DNA from: Coriobacteriia bacterium | GTDB lineage: Bacteria > Actinomycetota > Coriobacteriia > Anaerosomatales > Anaerosomataceae | NCBI GenBank assembly: GCA_030651765.1 | Contig: JAUSBY010000012.1 | Span: 249,501-313,500, forward strand | Direction of reading: 5' to 3' | Length of the DNA: 64,000 nt | In this document: positions 36,897-45,355 of the stretch, piece by piece | Layout of the letters: the number at the start of each line of letters is the position of its first letter | Numbering within the stretch: the first letter of the stretch is position 1 | Program-made: the position numbers and the translations under genes | The notes under the pieces: model-generated | What the model saw: the letters and a program-made list of their open reading frames with translations, nothing else | Databases searched by the model: none | Told to the model about the DNA's origin: nothing

Positions 36897-38110
36897 CGGG
36901 TGATCCCGTCCGCGCCGACCCCCGCAGTGACGATGCGCTCGAGCTCGCGCACGACGCCTGCACGGCGTCCAGCCTCGCCCGCCCTAAGCGCAGCCAGAGC
37001 GGCGGCTACTCCGTGCTGCATGCGTAAACGATCGTAGCGCGAGCAGACGCCCACAATAGCTGCACCCACCGGTGTCCCCGGCGCATCAAGGCTGTGGTGA
37101 TGCGCGACCAGCGGTGAGATCGGCTCGAGGAACGGAATCCCCTCGACTATCTCGGCGCCACGGGCAGCATGCGCTGCCTCGTCCTCATCATCGGCATGCC
37201 CGATGCGCCCAAGGTCGTGCAGCAGCGCAGCGTAGCGCACATGCTCGAGTTCGTGGCTCGTGAGCGCCATCCGGCGACCGACGGCTATCGCCAGGTCCGC
37301 GACGCGCTGTGCGTGTCCGGCATCCTGCGGTCGATCGAGTTCCGCGGCATGGGCAAGCGCCTCGATGGTGTCACCGTACGCGCGGCGGATCCGCAGGTAG
37401 AGATTGAAGCTGTTCTGCAGAATAAGTGTCATGAGTACCGCGATGCCAAAGGCCCACAGGCCCAGGGTTGGGTACACCCGAAGCACCACGGCCGCCATCG
37501 CTATGTGGACAAGATAGACCGACCCGAGCGGACGAACCAGGAGCTGTACGCCCTGCATGACGTTCGCCCCACCTGCCAGCCACTCCTGGATCGCCACCGT
37601 CACCACGTCGAGGAGTGCGTATCCGAGGCCCACGAGCACGATGGGTATGAGCACCTCATCTCCGGGCTGATCGAGCGTCAGAGCGAGCTGCAAGAGGGGC
37701 TGGAACGCGGACACCACACCCAAGACCGCCACGCCGCGCACCGTGTCGAGCGCCCGGCGAACGGCACGCCCACCCGGTGCCTGCGCAAAGCGCACCGCCG
37801 AGTCCAGCAAACCGACGACAGCAGCCGCACCGAGGGCCTCGGTGACGTTGAGGACGCCCAGTGCGCAGAGCCCGGCCATCACGCTGATCGGTACCTCATC
37901 GCCTTGCGGGAGCTTGAGCGCGAGCAGCCGAAGCACGAAGAAAGCGGCGGCAAACGCGCCAGCGCTCAGGTAGTCGAACGAGCGCAGCTGACCGAGGCCT
38001 CCCCCAAACCCCAGCGCGACCCCGCCGCCGATGACGGCCAGTACGAACACGAAGACACTTTGCGCCAGGACTCCTCGCTCGCTATGACGGGGGACGCGAG
38101 CTGCGGTCAC
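36893..38110 (-). CDS. Membrane protein with degenerate HD-GYP-like domain
   Basis: 405 residues. The N-terminal two thirds hold seven or so membrane helices; the C-terminal part is an HD phosphohydrolase domain with AGHAQRVADLAIAVGRR, YAALLHDLGRIGHA and VAHHHSLDAPGTPVG. The core HD pair is retained, but HHERxDGxGYPxGL is reduced to HHSLDAPG, so the GYP signature linked to c-di-GMP hydrolysis is lost and the domain is short. GTG 38110 overlaps the HD-GYP gene by 4 nt. It may be an inactive or altered-specificity partner of that protein. Confidence 0.8.
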   Translation of the reverse strand: MTAARVPRHSERGVLAQSVFVFVLAVIGGGVALGFGGGLGQLRSFDYLSAGAFAAAFFVLRLLALKLPQGDEVPISVMAGLCALGVLNVTEALGAAAVVGLLDSAVRFAQAPGGRAVRRALDTVRGVAVLGVVSAFQPLLQLALTLDQPGDEVLIPIVLVGLGYALLDVVTVAIQEWLAGGANVMQGVQLLVRPLGSVYLVHIAMAAVVLRVYPTLGLWAFGIAVLMTLILQNSFNLYLRIRRAYGDTIEALAHAAELDRPQDAGHAQRVADLAIAVGRRMALTSHELEHVRYAALLHDLGRIGHADDEDEAAHAARGAEIVEGIPFLEPISPLVAHHHSLDAPGTPVGAAIVGVCSRYDRLRMQHGVAAALAALRAGEAGRRAGVVRELERIVTAGVGADGITR

Positions 38111-39378
38111 TGATCATCCACCTCCGCCGACGGCTCGTCGAGCAGCGCCGTGAAGGCCGTTACCACGCGGGTGTCCAGTTGGCTTCCCGCGACGCGCTTG
38201 AGCTCTACACGAGCGTCATCATCGGACATTCCGGGCCGGTAGGCGCGGTCCGACGTCATCGCATCGTACGAGTCCACCACGGCGAGCACCCGGGCAAGCA
38301 TCGGGATCTCGGGGCCGACAAGGCCGTCCGGATAGCCGGCGCCGTCCACGCGCTCGTGATGATGCCGCACGATTGGCACGACATCGGAAAGGAACGCAAC
38401 GTCCTGGGTGAGATCCGCGCCTATGACAGGATGCCGGCGGATCTGCCGAACCTCGGCGGGCGTCAGCTGCACCGGGGAGGTGAGTGTCGTCTGACTGATG
38501 CCGATCTTGCCCACGTCATGAAGAAGGGCAGCGCGCTCGGCGAGGCCCACATCGGCGGACGAGAAACCGAGTGACGCCGCAAGTTGCCGCGCATGGATGG
38601 CCACTCGCTCCGAGTGACCTCGCGTGTACCGGTCCTTCGCCTCGATCGCGGCCACAAGGGAGCGGACCGTCTCGGTGTAGGCCTCGGTCAACTCCACGTA
38701 CACGCGGAAGGTCTGACGGGCCATAGCAAACGGCAGGACCAGGAGCAGCAGGCCGAACCAGGAGGAGATGCCGATGAGATGGGCCATAACGTAACCGAGA
38801 AGAGCGAGGACGAGGAGGCTGACCCAATAGGAACCGGGACCGAGCGCATTAAGCGTCTCTTTCCAGCCCATGCCCGTGTCAAGCGAGACAGCGATTCCGA
38901 CCAGCAGCAGATTCAGCGAGAAGAAGACCGCGACGGCAATGGCTGGCGCGATGAGCGCGCCAATGAGCGTCACTGAGTGCAGCTGGTCAACCGGTATCTG
39001 CTGTCCGCCCGAAGCGGCATACGCAAGACCAGCGACAAGACCCGCTAGGAACAACTGACACACGTTGAAAAGAATTCGCCATGCTGGCTTGCGTTCCCGC
39101 ACTTCCTGCAATGTCACGGCACCAGCAAGCCCCAGCACCGCTCCGCCCACCGGGCCGGCAAAGAGAACACCTGCGAAGATTGGCGCGAATGTGAATGACA
39201 GGGATGCGGCGAACGGCAACTCTAGCGATCCGTGGGCCAAAATCACCGTCAGGCCGAAAAGAACCGCCAACGGCCAGAAGCTGCTCACGGGATATCGGGG
39301 AAAGGTCACAATCCCTAGCGCCACAGAGGCAGCAGCAAGAATCAGCACATAGACCCAGTCTCGCCGCAAGGCCCTCAC
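38107..39378 (-). CDS. Membrane HD-GYP domain protein (predicted c-di-GMP phosphodiesterase)
   Basis: 423 residues. Seven to eight N-terminal membrane helices with a MASE-like look precede a complete HD-GYP domain: YTRGHSERVAIHARQLAASL, ALLHDVGKIGISQTTL, IRRHPVIGADL, IVRHHHERVDGAGYPDGL and ARVLAVVDSYDAMTSDRAYR. All metal ligands and GYP are present, so hydrolysis of c-di-GMP (or a related cyclic dinucleotide) is expected. Start is GTG 39378. It overlaps the degenerate HD gene downstream. Upstream lie an inverted-repeat element and a possible micropeptide. Confidence 0.92.
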   Translation of the reverse strand: MRALRRDWVYVLILAAASVALGIVTFPRYPVSSFWPLAVLFGLTVILAHGSLELPFAASLSFTFAPIFAGVLFAGPVGGAVLGLAGAVTLQEVRERKPAWRILFNVCQLFLAGLVAGLAYAASGGQQIPVDQLHSVTLIGALIAPAIAVAVFFSLNLLLVGIAVSLDTGMGWKETLNALGPGSYWVSLLVLALLGYVMAHLIGISSWFGLLLLVLPFAMARQTFRVYVELTEAYTETVRSLVAAIEAKDRYTRGHSERVAIHARQLAASLGFSSADVGLAERAALLHDVGKIGISQTTLTSPVQLTPAEVRQIRRHPVIGADLTQDVAFLSDVVPIVRHHHERVDGAGYPDGLVGPEIPMLARVLAVVDSYDAMTSDRAYRPGMSDDDARVELKRVAGSQLDTRVVTAFTALLDEPSAEVDDQ

Positions 39379-39427
39379 TTGCCATCAGCCCCGGGCAGTA
39401 CTTGGGCCAACGCCGTTGAAGCGGCAA

Positions 39428-39502
39428 CTAGTACTTCCAGACGGCTCCGCCCCCGATAACGAGAGCGGCGAGCGATGCGAGCAGAACAGCGATACGCTTC
39501 AT
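39428..39502 (-). CDS. Possible 24-residue membrane micropeptide
   Basis: ATG 39502 to TAG encodes MKRIAVLLASLAALVIGGGA followed by VWKY: two basic residues, one 17-residue hydrophobic helix and an aromatic end, a typical small membrane peptide or truncated signal sequence. The upstream GGGGG is a weak ribosome-binding site and is partly buried in a hairpin (39505-39536). It precedes the HD-GYP gene by 50 nt on the same strand. It could also be chance. Confidence 0.35.
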   Translation of the reverse strand: MKRIAVLLASLAALVIGGGAVWKY

Positions 39503-39504
39503 GT

Positions 39505-39536
39505 GAGAAGACCCCCTGTCTAGATGGTGTCTTCTC
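39505..39536 (-). promoter_or_regulatory. Hairpin covering the micropeptide ribosome-binding region
   Basis: GAGAAGAC and GTCTTCTC (8-bp perfect arms, 16-nt loop holding the only purine-rich site) end two bases before the micropeptide ATG. It may sequester initiation or terminate transcription from the gene upstream. Confidence 0.4.
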
Positions 39537-39633
39537 CCACCCCGCTAGTGATGGAAGAACCCTGTCCGCTCCGCTCATTCGTGTGCTGACAGTGTTCAAA
39601 CCGATGCTCACGGCGTTGGCCCAAACTTGGGAT

Positions 39634-40296
39634 CTATGAGGTTGTCAAGAAACCGAGCCGCCTGTTGATCGCATCAAGCGTGGCCCGGACGATGGAGTCT
39701 TTGTCGTTCTGCCGTACGAGCGCAGAACCGGCGAAAGCCTGCTCGCCGAGCGAGGTCACAAGGACCACGCAGGAGACCGCGACACTCTCCCTCCCCAATC
39801 GGATGATCTCAACGTCTTCAAGGGCGAACGTGAACGCGCCCTGGAGGTACTGCGCGATGGCGTCGAGTGTGGCCTCGGCCACCAACCGCTCGCGGCCGGT
39901 GCGGCTGCCCGGACCGGTGGCCTTGCCCACAAACAGCTCACCCTCGAGCTCAAGCGAGACCGACAGGTTGACGTAGACGCCCACCACCTCGGCGTTGATG
40001 CTCTTGATCTGGGCGCGCGCATAGGGCTTGACCGCCTCAACGTGGGGCACGCTTTCCTGCCCCAGCTGGGCGATGGAGATCTTCTTGTGGTCCACGGCGA
40101 TGCCAAAGGCTGCCATGAGTGTGGACTCGATGTCGCGCACGAGCTGCTTTGGCGCCTTGGAGGGCAGCGCGAGGACATGGATCTCTTCGATGGTCCCGCC
40201 GGGGGAGGTCACCACGCGGGCGGCGCGAATCTCGGAGACCTGAGAAAGCGCCTCTTCGATCTCGTTGACTATCGCAGGAGATACCACGGGCTCCAT
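39634..40296 (-). CDS. Conserved-looking hypothetical protein, two-domain alpha/beta
   Basis: 220 residues, soluble, family not recognised. The first half (about 1-75) is a regular alpha/beta unit (AIVNEIEEALSQVSEIRAAR, VVTSPGGTIEEIHVLALPSK, QLVRDIESTLMAAFGIAVDH); the second (about 90-215) is a distinct beta-rich unit (VGVYVNLSVSLELEGELFVG, ATLDAIAQYLQG, VSCVVLVTSLGEQAFAGSAL). No catalytic signature stands out. It lies upstream of the HD-GYP/HD/DUF5317 group on the same strand, separated by the inverted-repeat element. A nucleotide- or RNA-binding role is conceivable but unsupported. Confidence 0.6.
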   Translation of the reverse strand: MEPVVSPAIVNEIEEALSQVSEIRAARVVTSPGGTIEEIHVLALPSKAPKQLVRDIESTLMAAFGIAVDHKKISIAQLGQESVPHVEAVKPYARAQIKSINAEVVGVYVNLSVSLELEGELFVGKATGPGSRTGRERLVAEATLDAIAQYLQGAFTFALEDVEIIRLGRESVAVSCVVLVTSLGEQAFAGSALVRQNDKDSIVRATLDAINRRLGFLTTS

Positions 40297-40452
40297 CCGG
40301 GGCTCCTTGCTTCGACGTGTGCTACGGCAGGTGCTGCAACGAAAGAACGCCTCGGTTGTCCTTTGGTCACACTATCCGCGACGAGCGCGCGCTGTCAACA
40401 GATGAACGGTAAGCAACGCCAGCTCAACAATCTCGCTACCGCATGCACAAGA

Positions 40453-40473
40453 CCCCGGACATGCACTCCGGGG
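40453..40473 (-). terminator. Hairpin after the LVIVD-CWB2 gene
   Basis: CCCCGGA, 7-nt loop, TCCGGGG (perfect 7-bp stem) 52 bases beyond the stop codon, followed on the minus strand by TCTTGT. Plausible weak intrinsic terminator. Confidence 0.55.
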
Positions 40474-40524
40474 CCCGTGTGGTCGCACTTCATGCAGCGG
40501 TGCGTGCGTTGCCAGCGCTCCCGC

Positions 40525-43500
40525 CTACTGCTCGAGCACCTGCCGCACCGCGGTACGCACCGCCGGGCTCACCGCACCGGTCCCGCCGAGGATGTGGACG
40601 GTGCCGATGGCCCCGCGGTTGGCGGCAAGACACGCCTCAACTGCGGCCGGCAGGCTCGCGGTCCGCGTGAGGAGCATGACCGTGCCTCGCTTGGCACAGA
40701 GCACGCCGCCTGAAAGCGCGTCGGGGAAGTTCTCGCCCGTGGCGATCGCCAGGCCGTCCCAGATAAGCCCGCCGTCGGTGACACCGTGGGTGGCCACGGC
40801 CACGCCGGTCGCGTAGCGGTCATCCCCTGCCAGGCGCTCGACGTCACCCAAGGCCGCGTCGAGTGCGCTTGCATACGCGGGCGAGACGACGAGTTCACCG
40901 CCGAGGATGAGCGCGTCGGTGGCGCCATCGGCGGACATCGCTCCGGCAAGGGTGGCCGGTGCGGCGGACGGGTCGACGAGGTAGATGGGCCAGCCGTTGG
41001 CCGCGGCAAGCGGCGAGCCGGCAAGCGCGTCGGGGTAGTTGCGGCCGGTGGCCACGAACGCGGTGCCGTCGAAAGTGGCGCCGAGTTTGGCGATTGTGGC
41101 CTGCGCGACCTTCCGCGCCGTCTCGTAGCGAGTGGCTCCGCCGATCCGGGTGATGTTGCCTGACGGGATGCCTGCGGCGACGAGACCGGTCACGACCGCC
41201 GGACCCACGGCAGTCTCGCCACCTAAGATGATGGCCTTGGTCGCCTCGAGCCGGCCGATCTCGGCTGCGGTGACTGCGGGAAGCGAGCCGGGCTCGGTGA
41301 GGAGTATCGGCGCGTCATGGGCGCCCGCGAGCGCGGCGCCCCCAAGCGCGTCGGGCCAGTTGCGACCGGTGGCGATGATGACGGTCTCGGCACCGCTCGG
41401 GAACGAGGCTTGCGCGACCTCAACTGCGGTTGCGAAGCGGTCGGCGCCCTGCACAGGCACGACCGTGATCGGCCCGGTACGGACGACCTCGAAGCCCACG
41501 GCGTGGTGCTCCTCGGCGTGGCCCGCCACATCGACCGACCAGTACTCGAGCGTGTGCACACCGGGCGCGGTCACCTCGATCGGCACGGTGTAGGTCTGCT
41601 GCGACCCGCCGTCCAGCCGGTACAGGGTGGACGCTACGCCTGAGCCGGCGTCGGTCGCGCCGAGCGTGATGAGCGCGATGTCGTTGTACGAGGGAGCCGC
41701 GTCTGACGTGGTCACCGGCGGAGCCGTATCGATCCGAACACGCAGGTGCTCTGTTGCGCCGCCACGTCGTCCCTCACCCACCGCGCGCACGTGGAAGTAC
41801 CACTCGCCGTCCGCCACGTCTTCGAGGGTCGTCGTCAGCCCGAGTGTGTCGATCTCCGCGTCGGGCACCGTGTCTGCGGCCTGATCGAGCGTGTACGAGT
41901 AGCCAACCGGCCCGTGACCCACGTCGATGACCTGCAGCCCGGAGGCGTAGTCCGCGACGTAGGCCGTGGTTCCCGAGACCGCGACGCCCCAGGCCTCATC
42001 GGGGGTGTCGTAGGTGCCGAGGAGCGCCGGTGCGGCCGGATCGCTCACATCGATGACCTGCAGGCCGGAGGCGTCCGCGATATAGGCAGTGGTGCCCGAG
42101 ACCGCGACGCCCCAGGCCAAGCCGGGGGTGTCGCAGGTGCCGAGGAGCGCCGGTGCGGCCGGGTCGCTCACGTCGATCACCTGTAGGCCGGAGGTGTAAT
42201 CCGCGACATAGGCCGTGGTGCCCGAGACCGCGATGCCTATGGTCAGGCCGGGGGTGTCGTAGGTGCCGAGGAGCACCGGCGCGGCCGGGTCGCTCACGTC
42301 GATGACCTGGAGGCCGGAGGTCTCGTCCGCGATATAGGCAGTGGTGCCCGAGACCGCGATGCCATAGGCCGAACCGGGGGTGTCGTAGGTGCCGAGGAGC
42401 GCCGGTGCGGCAGGGTCGCTCACGTCGATCACCTGTAGGCCGGAGCGGTAGTCCGCGACATAGGCAGTGGTGCCCGAGACCGCGACGCCCCAGGCATCAT
42501 CAGGGGTGTCGTAGGTGCCGAGGAGCGCCGGTGCGGCCGGGTCGCTCACGTCGATGACCTGCAGCCCAGACCCACGGTCCGCGACATAGGCAGTGGTGCC
42601 CGAGACCGCGACGCCCAAGGCCCTCTCGGGGGTGTCGTAGGTGCCGAGGAGCGCCGGTGCGGCAGGGTCGCTCACGTCGATCACCTGTAGGCCGGAGGCG
42701 TAGTCCGCGACATAGGCCGTGGTGCCCGAGACCGCGACGCCAAGAGCGACGCCGGGGGTGTCGTACGTGCTGAGGAGCGCCGGCGGGTCGAACTCCGCGC
42801 CCTGGATCACCTGCAGGCCGGAGGCGTAGTCCGCGACATAGGCCGTGGTGCCCGAGACCGCGACGCTCAGAGCGCCGCCGGGGGTGTCGCAGGTGCCGAG
42901 GAGCGTCGGCGCGGCCGGGTCGCTCACGTCGATGACCTGCAGCCCGGAGTCGTAGTCCGCGACATACGCCGTGGTGCCCGAGACCGCGACGCTGCGGGCC
43001 TCGCCCGGGGTATCGAAGGTGCCGACGAGCGCCGGTGCGGCCGGGTCGCTCACGTCGATCACCTGCAGACCGGAGTTGTCGTCCGCGACATAGGCCGTGG
43101 TGCCCGAGACCGCGACGCTCCATGCCCAGTCGGGAGTGTCGCACGCACCGAGGAGCGCCGGTGCGGCCGGGTCGCTCACGTCGATGACCTGCAGGCCGTA
43201 GATGCCGTCAGCGACGTAGGCCATGGTGCCCGAGACCGCGACGCCGCGAGCATAGCTGTCGGTGTCGTAGGTGCCGAGGAACGCAGGCGACGTCGAATCG
43301 CTCACGTCGATGATCTGCAGGCCGGAGTCGGTGTCAGCGACATAGGCCGTGGTGCCCGAGACCGCGACGGCACGGGCGATGTTGGGGGTATCGTAGGTGC
43401 CGACGAGCTCTGGCGCTGCCGGGTCGCTCACGTCGATCACCTGCAGGCCGGATTCGTGGTCGGCGACATAGGCCGTGGTGCCCGAGACGGCGACGTCATA

Positions 43501-43863
43501 GGCCCATGCGGGGGTGTCGTAGGTGCCGAGGATGGCGGGTGCGGCCGGATCGCTCACGTCGATGATCCGCAGCCCGTAGCTGCCGTCGGCGACGTAGGCC
43601 GTGGTGCCCGAGACCGCGACGCCATAGGCGTAGCCCAAGGTGTCGTAGGTGCCGAGGAGCAGCGGCAGGTCGCTGGCGGCCTCCCACTCGAAAGCGGGGG
43701 CGTCATCGGCATACCAGGCATCCGGGTTCGGATGCGTCGACGACGCGAGCCCCGGAACATCCGGCACCGCGCCGAGCGCGGGCACGGGGACCAGCACCGC
43801 AAGTAGGCTGAGCGCGACGAGTGACGACAGGATCGTCCGTGCGTGGAGTCCGCAGATGCGCAT
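40525..43863 (-). CDS. Secreted LVIVD-repeat protein with three CWB2 modules
   Basis: 1112 residues. A signal peptide (TILSSLVALSLLAVLVPVPA) is followed by 14 tandem LVIVD repeats of 42 residues (LGTYDTPG..GVAVSGTTAYV, then ADYASGLQVIDVSDPAAPAL), expected to form one or two beta-propellers, then an Ig/fibronectin-like segment (TAPPVTTSDAAPSYNDIALI) and three CWB2 modules (GADRFATAVEVAQASFP, GATRYETARKVAQATIA, GDDRYATGVAVATHGVT) for wall anchoring. ATG 43863 has GGGGGAG at the right spacing; ATG 43896 is an alternative. Repeats are almost identical at DNA level. Probably a surface adhesin or display protein; ligand unknown. Confidence 0.9.
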   Translation of the reverse strand: MRICGLHARTILSSLVALSLLAVLVPVPALGAVPDVPGLASSTHPNPDAWYADDAPAFEWEAASDLPLLLGTYDTLGYAYGVAVSGTTAYVADGSYGLRIIDVSDPAAPAILGTYDTPAWAYDVAVSGTTAYVADHESGLQVIDVSDPAAPELVGTYDTPNIARAVAVSGTTAYVADTDSGLQIIDVSDSTSPAFLGTYDTDSYARGVAVSGTMAYVADGIYGLQVIDVSDPAAPALLGACDTPDWAWSVAVSGTTAYVADDNSGLQVIDVSDPAAPALVGTFDTPGEARSVAVSGTTAYVADYDSGLQVIDVSDPAAPTLLGTCDTPGGALSVAVSGTTAYVADYASGLQVIQGAEFDPPALLSTYDTPGVALGVAVSGTTAYVADYASGLQVIDVSDPAAPALLGTYDTPERALGVAVSGTTAYVADRGSGLQVIDVSDPAAPALLGTYDTPDDAWGVAVSGTTAYVADYRSGLQVIDVSDPAAPALLGTYDTPGSAYGIAVSGTTAYIADETSGLQVIDVSDPAAPVLLGTYDTPGLTIGIAVSGTTAYVADYTSGLQVIDVSDPAAPALLGTCDTPGLAWGVAVSGTTAYIADASGLQVIDVSDPAAPALLGTYDTPDEAWGVAVSGTTAYVADYASGLQVIDVGHGPVGYSYTLDQAADTVPDAEIDTLGLTTTLEDVADGEWYFHVRAVGEGRRGGATEHLRVRIDTAPPVTTSDAAPSYNDIALITLGATDAGSGVASTLYRLDGGSQQTYTVPIEVTAPGVHTLEYWSVDVAGHAEEHHAVGFEVVRTGPITVVPVQGADRFATAVEVAQASFPSGAETVIIATGRNWPDALGGAALAGAHDAPILLTEPGSLPAVTAAEIGRLEATKAIILGGETAVGPAVVTGLVAAGIPSGNITRIGGATRYETARKVAQATIAKLGATFDGTAFVATGRNYPDALAGSPLAAANGWPIYLVDPSAAPATLAGAMSADGATDALILGGELVVSPAYASALDAALGDVERLAGDDRYATGVAVATHGVTDGGLIWDGLAIATGENFPDALSGGVLCAKRGTVMLLTRTASLPAAVEACLAANRGAIGTVHILGGTGAVSPAVRTAVRQVLEQ
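41900..43660 (-). repeat. Tandem 126-bp DNA repeats encoding the LVIVD array
   Basis: Fourteen in-frame units, thirteen of 126 bp and one shortened by a codon (unit 13, ADASGLQ). Long stretches are identical between units, such as the codons for AVSGTTAYVAD and VIDVSDPAAPAL. Unit 7 has a divergent end (QGAEFDPPAL). Such homogeneity indicates recent expansion or gene conversion. Confidence 0.9.
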
Positions 43864-43938
43864 GATGATCTCCCCCCGGAGCCAGTTGCGCTTCATGAGT
43901 ACCCTACCCCACAGCGCGCTCCGCGACACAGCAGAAGA

Positions 43939-43957
43939 GCGCGGCCGGTGGCCGCGC
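43939..43957 (-). terminator. Hairpin after hpf
   Basis: GCGCGGCC, loop of three, GGCCGCGC, then TCTTCTGC on the minus strand. It lies 34 bases beyond the hpf stop, before the CWB2 gene. Confidence 0.55.
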
Positions 43958-43990
43958 CCTTCGAGCGGGGGCTGCACTACGCACGCGGGT

Positions 43991-44527
43991 CTAGACCGAC
44001 GTGATCAGCCCATAGTCGCCGTCGTGACGGCGGTAGAGCACGTTGGTTCCCTCGGCATCCTCGGAGCGGAACACGAAGAAGTCGTGCCCGAGGAGCTCCA
44101 TCTGCAAGATCGCCTCGTCCGTACTCATCGGCTTGGACTCGAGCGTCTTGGTCTTGACGATCGCAGGCTCTTCGATCTCCTCGACAAGCGGCGGCGCCGG
44201 CATGGGCGCCTGCGCGCCTCTGTGGCGGTCGACCATCTTCGTCTTGTACTTACGCACCTGGCTCTCGAGTTTCTCGCTCACCAGGTCGATGGCCGCGTAC
44301 ATGTCGCTCGCGGCCTCCTTGGCCCGGATGACGGGACCCTTGGTGTAGACGGTGACCTCGGCTACCTGGCCTTTCTCTATCGAGCGGTTGCGCTCTGTGT
44401 AGAGCTCCACCTCGGCGCTCATGAGCATGTGATCCAAGATCTTGGCAACGCGGCCGACCTTCTCCTCGGCGTAGTCGCGGATTGCTGGGGTGACTTCCAT
44501 GCGACGACCTTTGACGATCATCTGCAT
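43991..44527 (-). CDS. hpf: Ribosome hibernation promoting factor, long form
   Basis: 178 residues. The N-terminal domain (MIVKGRRMEVTPAIRDYAEE, KVTVYTKGP-type strand, MYAAIDLVSEKLESQVRKYK) binds the decoding region of idle 30S subunits; the conserved C-terminal domain (MSTDEAILQMELLGHDFFVF, TNVLYRRHDGDYGLI) mediates dimerisation of 70S into 100S ribosomes, as in Gram-positive long HPF. ATG 44527 has GGAGG eight bases upstream. It stands alone between two terminator-like hairpins. Stress or stationary-phase control is expected from the family, but no stress promoter is recognised here. Confidence 0.95.
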   Translation of the reverse strand: MQMIVKGRRMEVTPAIRDYAEEKVGRVAKILDHMLMSAEVELYTERNRSIEKGQVAEVTVYTKGPVIRAKEAASDMYAAIDLVSEKLESQVRKYKTKMVDRHRGAQAPMPAPPLVEEIEEPAIVKTKTLESKPMSTDEAILQMELLGHDFFVFRSEDAEGTNVLYRRHDGDYGLITSV

Positions 44528-44561
44528 AGCGCATCCTCCTTTGTCGGGGCCGGACACAAAG

Positions 44562-44606
44562 AAGATACCCGCCCAAGCCGTGACCATGCGCCCGGGCGGG
44601 CATCTT
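44562..44606 (-). terminator. Terminator of the amino-acid ABC operon
   Basis: AAGAT-CCCGCCC and GGGCGGG-ATCTT pair over 13 positions with one mismatch around a 19-nt loop, then CTTTGTGT on the minus strand. It begins 12 bases after the ATPase stop and must be passed before hpf. Confidence 0.65.
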
Positions 44607-44617
44607 AGGCTGTCTGA

Positions 44618-45355
44618 TTACCTGATGTGACCGAGGAAGTCCTTGGTCCGCTCGTTTTGCGGGTTATCGAAGACTTCCTCCGGCGTGCCCTGCTCCTGGA
44701 TGACGCCCTCATCCATGAACACCGCGCGGCTCGCCACGTCGCGCGCGAAGCCCATCTCGTGGGTGACGACGAGCATCGTCATCCCCCCTTTTGCGAGACC
44801 CTTCATTACGTCGAGCACCTCGCGCACGAGTTCGGGGTCGAGCGCCGAGGTGACCTCGTCGAAGAGCATGACGTGCGGGTCCATCGCAAGCGCGCGCGCG
44901 ATGGCCACACGCTGCTGCTGACCGCCCGAGAGCATGATCGGGTACACGTCGGCCTTGTCGTCCAGGCCTACACGGGCCAGGCCCTCGAGCGCGATCTGCT
45001 CGGCCTCTTCCTTCGATATCTTCTTGACCTTGCGCAACGCCAGCATGACGTTGGACTTGGCGGTCAGGTGCGGGAAGAGGTTGAAGCTCTGAAACACCAT
45101 GCCCACCCGTGCACGGATCTCGTTGATGTTGGTCTTGTGGTCGGTGACCTCATCGTTCTCGATGAAGATGCGACCGCTCGTGGGTTCCTCGAGGCGGTTC
45201 ACACAGCGGAGCATAGTCGACTTGCCGGAGCCGGACGGGCCCAGGATCACGACCACCTCGCCGCGGGCGACCTCGAGATCCACGCCCTTGAGCACCTCGA
45301 GGGCGCCGAAGCTCTTGTGGAGGTCCTCGATGCGAACCATCGCCTGCTCGGTCAT
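44618..45355 (-). CDS. Polar amino-acid ABC transporter, ATP-binding subunit (GlnQ-like)
   Basis: 245 residues. ABC ATPase with Walker [16 protein letters not shown]-loop [14 protein letters not shown], signature [20 protein letters not shown], Walker [15 protein letters not shown] and switch His ([12 protein letters not shown]). Sequence wording is that of the polar amino-acid uptake family (GlnQ/HisP/ArtP). ATG 45355 overlaps the permease stop by 4 nt, so the two are coupled. It energises import with the upstream permease and one of two binding proteins. Substrate is not deducible. Confidence 0.95.
   Translation of the reverse strand: MTEQAMVRIEDLHKSFGALEVLKGVDLEVARGEVVVILGPSGSGKSTMLRCVNRLEEPTSGRIFIENDEVTDHKTNINEIRARVGMVFQSFNLFPHLTAKSNVMLALRKVKKISKEEAEQIALEGLARVGLDDKADVYPIMLSGGQQQRVAIARALAMDPHVMLFDEVTSALDPELVREVLDVMKGLAKGGMTMLVVTHEMGFARDVASRAVFMDEGVIQEQGTPEEVFDNPQNERTKDFLGHIR

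Larger units (their letters stand above)
39402..39624. repeat. 223-bp segment bounded by 15-bp perfect inverted repeats
   Basis: TTGGGCCAACGCCGT at 39402-39416 is repeated in exact inverse orientation at 39610-39624. Between them lie a possible 24-residue ORF and an internal hairpin. No target-site duplication is evident directly outside the arms. It could be a small non-autonomous mobile element, a pair of operator sites, or a long-range RNA stem. Confidence 0.5.

Noticed and set aside
39402-39624. Autonomous insertion sequence
   Set aside because: Inverted repeats are present but there is no transposase frame and no visible target-site duplication.
41900-43660. CRISPR-like array
   Set aside because: Regular repeats are 126 bp, in frame and coding; there are no short palindromic repeats with unique spacers and no cas genes.
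40786-43806. Long open frames on the strand opposite the LVIVD-CWB2 gene
   Set aside because: High GC and repetitive codons keep the opposite strand open; the translations have no family features and lie fully inside a clear gene.
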